From positions 16,700-80,699 of the forward strand of contig JAGBQJ010000043.1 in the NCBI GenBank assembly GCA_017632935.1: a DNA stretch of 64,000 nt, in the 5' to 3' direction. Positions 59,036 to 64,000 of this stretch are shown here, in pieces. The stretch's first letter is position 1. Each line of letters opens with the position of its first letter. The notes under the pieces were generated by a model, which saw only the letters and a list, made by a program, of their open reading frames with translations, searched no databases and was not told the DNA's origin. Position numbers and translations under genes: made by a program. The DNA comes from Bacteroidales bacterium (GTDB taxonomy: Bacteria > Bacteroidota > Bacteroidia > Bacteroidales > F082).

Positions 59036-60511
59036 TTATTTCTTTGCCACGGGATCACAGGTGAGGCCGATGCCGAGTTTCTTAAAGATCTTCTGATCCA
59101 CCTCGCTGAGCATCACCGTACTGTGTACTTGACAGCCCTTGAGTTGCGGTAGGCACTCGAGGGCTTTTTTGCAGTTCTCGTCCCAGAGGCTGAGCATCGA
59201 GAGGGCCACCAGCACCTCGTCGGTGTGCAGGCGAGGGTTCTTACCGTGCAAGTAGTTGACTTTGGTGGTCTGGATGGGCTCGATCATGGCCTGCGGGATG
59301 AGTTTTACCTCATGCGGAATACCTGCAATATGCTTAGTGGCATTGAGAATCAAGGCGGCGCTGGGACCGAGCAGGTCACTGGTGTGCGCCGTGATGATGG
59401 TGCCGTCTTCCAACTCGATGGCAGCAGAGGCCACACCTTCCTTTTCCTTGCGTTCTTTTGCGGCGGTAGTGGTCTTACGCAATGCAGTGGTGATCTTGGC
59501 CTGTTTCATCAACAGGGCGATCTTGTTCACCTCGCTCTCGGTGCCTTTGCCCTTGGCCAGGTTGCATAAGGCGGTATAGTAACGACGGATGATCTCCTGC
59601 TTGGAGGCTTCGCAGCAAATCGCGTCATCGCTGAGACAGTAACCCACCATGTTGACGCCCATGTCGGTTGGCGACTTGTAAGGATTCTCGCCGTAGATGC
59701 TCTCGAAGATGGCGTTCAGCACGGGGAAAATTTCGATGTCGCGGTTATAGTTGACGGCAGTCTTGCCGTAGGCTTCCAGATGGAAGGGGTCAATCATGTT
59801 GACGTCGCTGAGGTCGGCGGTAGCGGCTTCGTAAGCCACGTTGACGGGGTGCTTCAACGGCAGGTTCCATACGGGGAAGGTCTCAAACTTGGAATAGCCT
59901 GCCTTGATGCCACGTTTGTTTTCGTGATAGAGTTGGCTGAGGCAGACGGCCATCTTGCCGCTACCTGGGCCGGGAGCGGTGACCACCACTAAGGGGCGCG
60001 TGGTCTCTACATAGTCGTTGCGGCCAAAGCCTTCCTCTGAATCGATGAGGGCGACGTTGTTGGGATAGCCTTCGATGATGCGATGGTAATACACCTTGAT
60101 GCCCATGCGTTCAAGGCGTTGACGGTAGGCATCGGTGCTGGCTTGACCGTTATAGTGGGTGACCACGACAGAACTCACCATGAAACCACGGTTCATGAAT
60201 TCCTCACGCAGACGCAACACGTCCACGTCATAGGTGATGCCCAAGTCGCCGCGCACCTTGTTCTTCTCAATGTCGACGGCGCTGATGACGATGATGATCT
60301 CGGCTTCGTCGATAAGTTGGGAGAGCATTTTCAGCTTACTGTCGGGCTGGAAGCCAGGCAGCACGCGGCTAGCGTGGAAGTCGTCGAAGAGTTTGCCGCC
60401 GAATTCGAGATACAGTTTATCACCGAACTTAGCGATGCGTTCTTTGATGTGTTCAGACTGGATTTTGAGGTATTTTTCGTTGTCGAACCCGTATTTCGAA
60501 GTGGTTTTCAT
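59036..60511 (-). CDS. DUF1846 family protein
   Basis: 491 residues from the ATG at 60511. The sequence KYGFDNEKYLKIQSEHIKERIAKFGDKLYLEFGGKLFDDFHASRVLPGF is the family's signature start. TAPGPGSGKMAVCLSQLYHE near 195 has the look of a nucleotide-binding loop (GPGSGK), and DLLGPSAALILNATKHIAG lies near 400. The family occurs in many anaerobes and structures exist, but I know of no proven activity. Convergent with pfk (two bases apart) and with its own promoter box at 60539. Confidence 0.9.
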   Translation of the reverse strand: MKTTSKYGFDNEKYLKIQSEHIKERIAKFGDKLYLEFGGKLFDDFHASRVLPGFQPDSKLKMLSQLIDEAEIIIVISAVDIEKNKVRGDLGITYDVDVLRLREEFMNRGFMVSSVVVTHYNGQASTDAYRQRLERMGIKVYYHRIIEGYPNNVALIDSEEGFGRNDYVETTRPLVVVTAPGPGSGKMAVCLSQLYHENKRGIKAGYSKFETFPVWNLPLKHPVNVAYEAATADLSDVNMIDPFHLEAYGKTAVNYNRDIEIFPVLNAIFESIYGENPYKSPTDMGVNMVGYCLSDDAICCEASKQEIIRRYYTALCNLAKGKGTESEVNKIALLMKQAKITTALRKTTTAAKERKEKEGVASAAIELEDGTIITAHTSDLLGPSAALILNATKHIAGIPHEVKLIPQAMIEPIQTTKVNYLHGKNPRLHTDEVLVALSMLSLWDENCKKALECLPQLKGCQVHSTVMLSEVDQKIFKKLGIGLTCDPVAKK

Positions 60512-60538
60512 GGTGCTTAGAAATATAAATACGGGATG

Positions 60539-60546
60539 CAAAGATA
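60539..60546 (-). promoter_or_regulatory. Promoter -7 box for the DUF1846 gene
   Basis: The minus strand reads TATCTTTG, 27 bases before the ATG at 60511. Confidence 0.55.
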
Positions 60547-60582
60547 TGGGTTTTTGAAACACCATAAACAAATTGAAACAAA

Positions 60583-60610
60583 AAAAAGGTCGCCCTTGAG
60601 CGACCTTTTT
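60583..60610 (-). terminator. Rho-independent terminator of glyA
   Basis: GGTCGC and GCGACC with a six-base loop CCTTGA, flanked by A and T runs. It lies 19 bases after the glyA stop and can work in both directions. Confidence 0.85.
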
Positions 60611-60628
60611 CGTTTCCTTGATAAAGGT

Positions 60629-61927
60629 TTACCAAGCGAAGAGCGGGTAGTCCTTCATCAGTTTGTTGACCTCAGCACGGACGGCGGCAATCTTGGCCTC
60701 CGAAGCGGTCTTGGTCTCAGGATTGATGTCGCTGATGACGTCGTCGATCAGGTCGACGATGACAGCCATCTTGTCTTGCTTCAGACCACGGGTGGTGATG
60801 GCAGGCGTGCCAACGCGCAGACCTGAGGTCAGGAAAGGCGAACGGGTGTCGAAGGGCACCATGTTCTTGTTGACAGTGATGTCGGCAAGGACGAGGGTGT
60901 TCTCCACCATTTTACCGGTGATTTCTGGGAACTTGCCACGGAGGTCGATGAGCATCGAGTGGTTGTCGGTACCACCGCTGATGACATCATAGCCCTTGTC
61001 CATGAAGGCTCTGGCCATAAAGGCGGCGTTCTTTCTCACTTGCTGGATGTACTCCATGTACTCGTCGCTGAGGGCTTCGCCGAAAGCAACGGCCTTGGAG
61101 GCGATGACGTGCTCCAGAGGACCACCTTGGATGCCTGGGAACACGGCGCTATTGATCAAAGCGGACATCATCTTCGTCTCGCCCTTCGGGGTCTTGCGGC
61201 CGCGCGGGTCTTCGAAGTCATGACGGATGAGGATCATGCCGCCACGGGGACCGCGGAGGGTCTTGTGGGTCGTGGTGGTGATGATGTGGCAGTACTCCAG
61301 CGGGTCGTTCAGCAGGCCCTTGGCGATGAGGCCAGCGGGATGGCTGATGTCGGCCATGAGGACGGCACCCACCTTGTCGGCGATTTCGCGCATGCGCTTG
61401 TAGTCCCAGTCACGGCTGTAGGCCGAAGCACCAGCGATGATGAGTTTGGGATGGCACTCGAGGGCAATCTTCTCCATCTCGTCGTAGTCGACGCGGCCCG
61501 TTTCCTTGGCCACGTGGTAGGCGACGGGCTTGTAGAGCATACCCGAAGCGTTGACCGGGCTGCCGTGTGAGAGGTGGCCACCGTGCGAGAGGTCGAGACC
61601 CATGAAGGTGTCGCCGGGTTCAAGCAAAGCTTGCATCACAGCCATGTTGGCCTGTGCGCCCGAGTGGGGCTGCACGTTGGCGAAGGTGGCGTTGAACAGC
61701 TGACAGGCGCGGTCGATGGCGATTTGCTCGCTCTGGTCGACGATTTGGCAGCCGCCGTAATAACGCTTGCCAGGATAACCCTCGGCGTATTTGTTGGTCA
61801 TGACAGAACCCATGGCTTCCAGCACCTGTTCACTGACAAAGTTTTCCGAAGCGATGAGCTCGATTCCGTGCATCTGACGCTCTTTCTCTTGGCGAATCAG
61901 ATCGAAGATTTTTTCGTCTCTTTTCAT
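60629..61927 (-). CDS. glyA: Serine hydroxymethyltransferase
   Basis: PLP enzyme converting serine and tetrahydrofolate to glycine and methylene-tetrahydrofolate; 432 residues. Key parts: [63 protein letters not shown], and the PLP lysine in [14 protein letters not shown] near residue 222. The start at 61927 ([11 protein letters not shown]) stands four bases from the AT-rich leader. A terminator is present. Glycine made here links it functionally to glyS, which carries the same leader. Confidence 0.97.
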   Translation of the reverse strand: MKRDEKIFDLIRQEKERQMHGIELIASENFVSEQVLEAMGSVMTNKYAEGYPGKRYYGGCQIVDQSEQIAIDRACQLFNATFANVQPHSGAQANMAVMQALLEPGDTFMGLDLSHGGHLSHGSPVNASGMLYKPVAYHVAKETGRVDYDEMEKIALECHPKLIIAGASAYSRDWDYKRMREIADKVGAVLMADISHPAGLIAKGLLNDPLEYCHIITTTTHKTLRGPRGGMILIRHDFEDPRGRKTPKGETKMMSALINSAVFPGIQGGPLEHVIASKAVAFGEALSDEYMEYIQQVRKNAAFMARAFMDKGYDVISGGTDNHSMLIDLRGKFPEITGKMVENTLVLADITVNKNMVPFDTRSPFLTSGLRVGTPAITTRGLKQDKMAVIVDLIDDVISDINPETKTASEAKIAAVRAEVNKLMKDYPLFAW

Positions 61928-61929
61928 AT

Positions 61930-61968
61930 ACAAATTTAAGATTTAAAGATTTAAAATTCAAAGATTTA
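61930..61968. repeat. AT-rich leader repeat before glyA
   Basis: In gene orientation: CTAAATCTTTGAATTTT, AAATCTTTAAATCTTAAAT, then TTG before TATATG. It shares ordered words with the glyS and aspS leaders. Confidence 0.72.
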
Positions 61969-62077
61969 GTTGGCTGCTGGCCACTGGCTTTTGGCTATTG
62001 GCAGCTTGATTAGAAAAGGAAAGTCTAATGCTTATCGAAAAGCTGCCAGAAGCCAGAGGCCATGAGCCAGAGGCTAA
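61969..62077. repeat. GGC-rich imperfect inverted repeat upstream of glyA
   Basis: The left arm (61969-62006) is built of TTGGCTGCTGGCC/TGGCTTTTGGC words. The right arm (62040-62077) carries their complements (GCTGCCAGAAGCCAGAGGCC). A 33-base spacer lies between. It abuts the AT-rich leader, the same arrangement as upstream of glyS. Confidence 0.68.
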
Positions 62078-62133
62078 TTCGCTGCAAAGTTGCGAAAATT
62101 AATTGAGTCTGCGACAAAAAAACTGATTTTTAC

Positions 62134-62141
62134 TACCTTTG
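62134..62141 (+). promoter_or_regulatory. Promoter -7 box for the DUF3089 gene
   Basis: TACCTTTG, 23 bases before the ATG at 62165. Confidence 0.55.
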
Positions 62142-62164
62142 TCGACTCAAAATTCCTGAATACG

Positions 62165-63148
62165 ATGAAAAAATCACTGTTATTCGCCTTCCTATCCGTC
62201 CTTATGGCGGCCCCTATTTCCTGCAAACACCATTCGCAAAACGACGAAACCACTTCTATCGACTACGCCGACACCACCTATTGGTACAGTATCGGCGATG
62301 AGAGCCATGCCGCCGACGTGTTCTATGTGTATCCTACTGTTTCGACCATCTCCTTTGTCGAAAACGATTCGTCGTGGTTTTCCGACATCACCATTCCCGA
62401 AGTGCGAGAGGAGGCCAACGGCAATCAGCGGTTCAACAAGATGCTGTATGGCGAATACAACTTCTACGCGCCCTATTACCGTCAGATGATCTTCGAGGCC
62501 TACCAACAGCCCGAATCCGTGTTGAATCAGCTTGTGGAGACGCCCGTCCAAGACATCAACGACGCCTTCCAATACTATATGGAGCACTTCAACCACGGCC
62601 GCCCCTTCTTCCTGATGGGTCACAGCCAAGGCTCGCAGGTGCTTATCGAGTTGCTGAAACACGGCATGACCGAGGAGCAACGAAAGTTGATGGTTGCCGC
62701 CTATTGCATTGGCTATCATGTTACTGCGGAAGACTTGGCCGCATATCCAGAGGAATTGAAACCCGCCACAGACAGTCTCATGCAAGGTTTGGTCATCTTC
62801 AACTCTGTGACCGACACAACGGCCATCAGCATGGTATCGCGCGGCGATGTGGTCGGCATCAACCCTACGATTTGGACGATGGCGACGGATACCATTCCCG
62901 CTGAGTTCCAACTGGGCATGGCCAAATACAACGAAGCCCGCGACAGCGTTTTGATTGTACCCTGTCCAACAAGGACTTGGCTCTACAATCACACCACCAT
63001 TTGTCCCGACCTTGACCCTGAGATGGTCTTCGTTCCTGCCTACGAACAGATGTTTCCGAGAGGCAACCTCCACTTTGCCGATTCCTGGCTGTTTGGAGGG
63101 AATGTGTTGGAAAATATGCGGTGCAGGTTGAGGCAGCGAAAAGGATAA
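62165..63148 (+). CDS. DUF3089 alpha/beta-hydrolase-like lipoprotein
   Basis: 327 residues from the ATG at 62165. The signal peptide ends PISCKHH (lipobox cysteine near 20). The mature part reads DYADTTYWYSIGDESHAADVFYVYPTVS, then RPFFLMGHSQGSQVLIELL near 170, where GHSQG is the nucleophile elbow of alpha/beta hydrolases. The end is HFADSWLFGGNVLENMR. The DUF3089 family is a group of presumed esterases with no settled substrate. It is divergent from glyA and followed by a small membrane protein gene. Confidence 0.87.
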   Translation: MKKSLLFAFLSVLMAAPISCKHHSQNDETTSIDYADTTYWYSIGDESHAADVFYVYPTVSTISFVENDSSWFSDITIPEVREEANGNQRFNKMLYGEYNFYAPYYRQMIFEAYQQPESVLNQLVETPVQDINDAFQYYMEHFNHGRPFFLMGHSQGSQVLIELLKHGMTEEQRKLMVAAYCIGYHVTAEDLAAYPEELKPATDSLMQGLVIFNSVTDTTAISMVSRGDVVGINPTIWTMATDTIPAEFQLGMAKYNEARDSVLIVPCPTRTWLYNHTTICPDLDPEMVFVPAYEQMFPRGNLHFADSWLFGGNVLENMRCRLRQRKG

Positions 63149-63184
63149 AGAGTATTCAGAAACAATTAAAACATTAAAAACACA

Positions 63185-63400
63185 ATGGAGACAAACAAAC
63201 CCCAACAGGAACAAAAAGAGCCTGGTTTTGAATCCGACCCCAAGTTTTGGATTTGTTTTGTAACGTTGTTTTTCTTTCCGTTGGGAGGAATTATGGCGTT
63301 GATTAGTTTATTGAGAAAAAAGAAGAACGATGCCCGCCTTTATGGCTGGAGTTGTCTTATCGGATTCATTATCTGTGTGACTTTCCTTATTTTGATATAG
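63185..63400 (+). CDS. Small two-helix membrane protein
   Basis: 71 residues. A polar start (METNKPQQEQKEPGFESD) is followed by two hydrophobic segments (FWICFVTLFFFPLGGIMALISLL; LYGWSCLIGFIICVTFLILI) joined by a KKKNDAR loop. The loop should face the cytoplasm. No family is recognised. It lies 36 bases after the DUF3089 gene and has an ATG, normal codon use and a stop, so it is probably real. Confidence 0.62.
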   Translation: METNKPQQEQKEPGFESDPKFWICFVTLFFFPLGGIMALISLLRKKKNDARLYGWSCLIGFIICVTFLILI

Positions 63401-63428
63401 TAATGTATGCCTAGTGCAAATAATTTGT

Positions 63429-63436
63429 TAATTTTG
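63429..63436 (+). promoter_or_regulatory. Promoter -7 box for tyrS
   Basis: TAATTTTG, 23 bases before the tyrS ATG. Confidence 0.55.
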
Positions 63437-63459
63437 CGCCCTCGATACAACCATAGCAA

Positions 63460-64000
63460 ATGAAGAATTTTGTTGAAGAACTCCGCTGGCGCGGAATGCT
63501 GGCTCAAATCATGCCAGGCACGGAAGAACTCCTCCAGAAAGAAATGGTGACGGCCTACCTGGGCACCGACCCGACCGCCGACTCCTTACATATCGGACAC
63601 CTTTGTGGAATTATGATGCTCCGCCATCTGCAACACTGCGGGCACAAGCCCATCATTCTTGTGGGCGGAGCTACGGGCATGATTGGCGACCCCTCGGGCA
63701 AGAGCCAAGAGCGTAATCTGCTTAACGAAGAGACCTTGCGTCACAACCAAGAGTGCATTAAAGCACAGGTGGCCAAGTTCTTGGACTTCGAGTCGAAGGA
63801 GCCCAATGCCGCCGAGATGGTGAACAACTACGACTGGATGAAGGACTTCACCTTCCTCGACTTCGCCCGTGAGGTGGGCAAGCACATCACCGTTAACTAC
63901 ATGATGGCAAAGGACAGCGTGCAGCAGCGCCTCAACGGCACCGCCCGCGACGGCCTCAGCTTCACCGAGTTCACCTACCAGCTCCTGCAAGGCTACGACT
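63460..64000 (+). CDS. tyrS: Tyrosine--tRNA ligase, N-terminal part
   Basis: 180 codons to the window edge. Starts [20 protein letters not shown]. The class I HIGH-type motif is in [22 protein letters not shown], followed by [19 protein letters not shown], the tyrosyl-AMP binding region typical of bacterial TyrRS, and [28 protein letters not shown]. The KMSKS loop and the S4-like C-terminal domain lie outside the window. Identification is firm despite the truncation. Confidence 0.95.
   Translation, partial: MKNFVEELRWRGMLAQIMPGTEELLQKEMVTAYLGTDPTADSLHIGHLCGIMMLRHLQHCGHKPIILVGGATGMIGDPSGKSQERNLLNEETLRHNQECIKAQVAKFLDFESKEPNAAEMVNNYDWMKDFTFLDFAREVGKHITVNYMMAKDSVQQRLNGTARDGLSFTEFTYQLLQGYD

Overview
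The window reads as a chromosomal segment of a Bacteroidota bacterium, most likely order Bacteroidales. The evidence is a TonB-dependent receptor with an N-terminal carboxypeptidase-like domain, the type IX secretion protein PorZ, several proteins ending in a type IX sorting domain (YPNP motif plus beta-rich tail), a GH97 glycosidase, a GldH-like lipoprotein, a DUF3098 gene between ftsX and uppP, and many promoters of the Bacteroidetes TAnnTTTG type. No plasmid, phage, IS element, CRISPR array or rRNA is visible. One tRNA, tRNA-Arg(CCU), is present. Both ends cut genes: a TonB receptor on the left and tyrS on the right.

Layout. 1-4.1 kb: receptor, S41 protease lipoprotein and a probable outer-membrane barrel, all leftward. 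4.2-9.4 kb: metG, then rodA and mrdA (cell elongation). 9.6-14.9 kb: a rightward run of a GldH-like lipoprotein, a Wza-like export lipoprotein, a Wzc-like tyrosine kinase, a NusG/UpxY-like antiterminator and a coiled-coil membrane protein, closed by a 50-bp perfect palindrome. 15-24 kb: recO-porZ, a GLUG-repeat secreted protein, tRNA-Arg, xth, a ClC channel, tadA and an omega-amidase-like hydrolase. 24.2-28.3 kb: a lipoprotein, a giant AsmA-like protein and a small conserved protein. 28.3-39.4 kb is the accessory part: a CotH-type protein, an LRR/BspA-like protein and a third protein with type IX sorting tails, a membrane-anchored TPR/HTH regulator among them, several lipoproteins and an acidic zinc-ribbon membrane protein. 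39.4-64 kb is mostly housekeeping: glyS, queA, truB, uppP, DUF3098, ftsX, a carboxylase beta subunit, an amino-acid permease, rlmN, a GH97 enzyme, an L,D-transpeptidase, aspS, pfk, DUF1846, glyA, a DUF3089 lipoprotein and tyrS.

The most unusual aspect is a dense population of short palindromic repeats, in at least five sequence families, lying in intergenic gaps and also in frame inside genes. One family (GTAGAGACG...CGTCTCTAC) sits at the same place in the sorting domains of three type IX cargo proteins and also occurs between genes. A second (core CTTCGACGGGCTCAG) lies just before the YPNP motif of two cargo proteins, inside the AsmA-like protein and in two gaps. A third has supplied the C-terminus and stop codon of the omega-amidase. 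A fourth keeps its outer stem paired although the stem sequence differs between copies. Separately, an AT-rich leader of almost the same sequence stands directly before the start codons of glyS, aspS and glyA.
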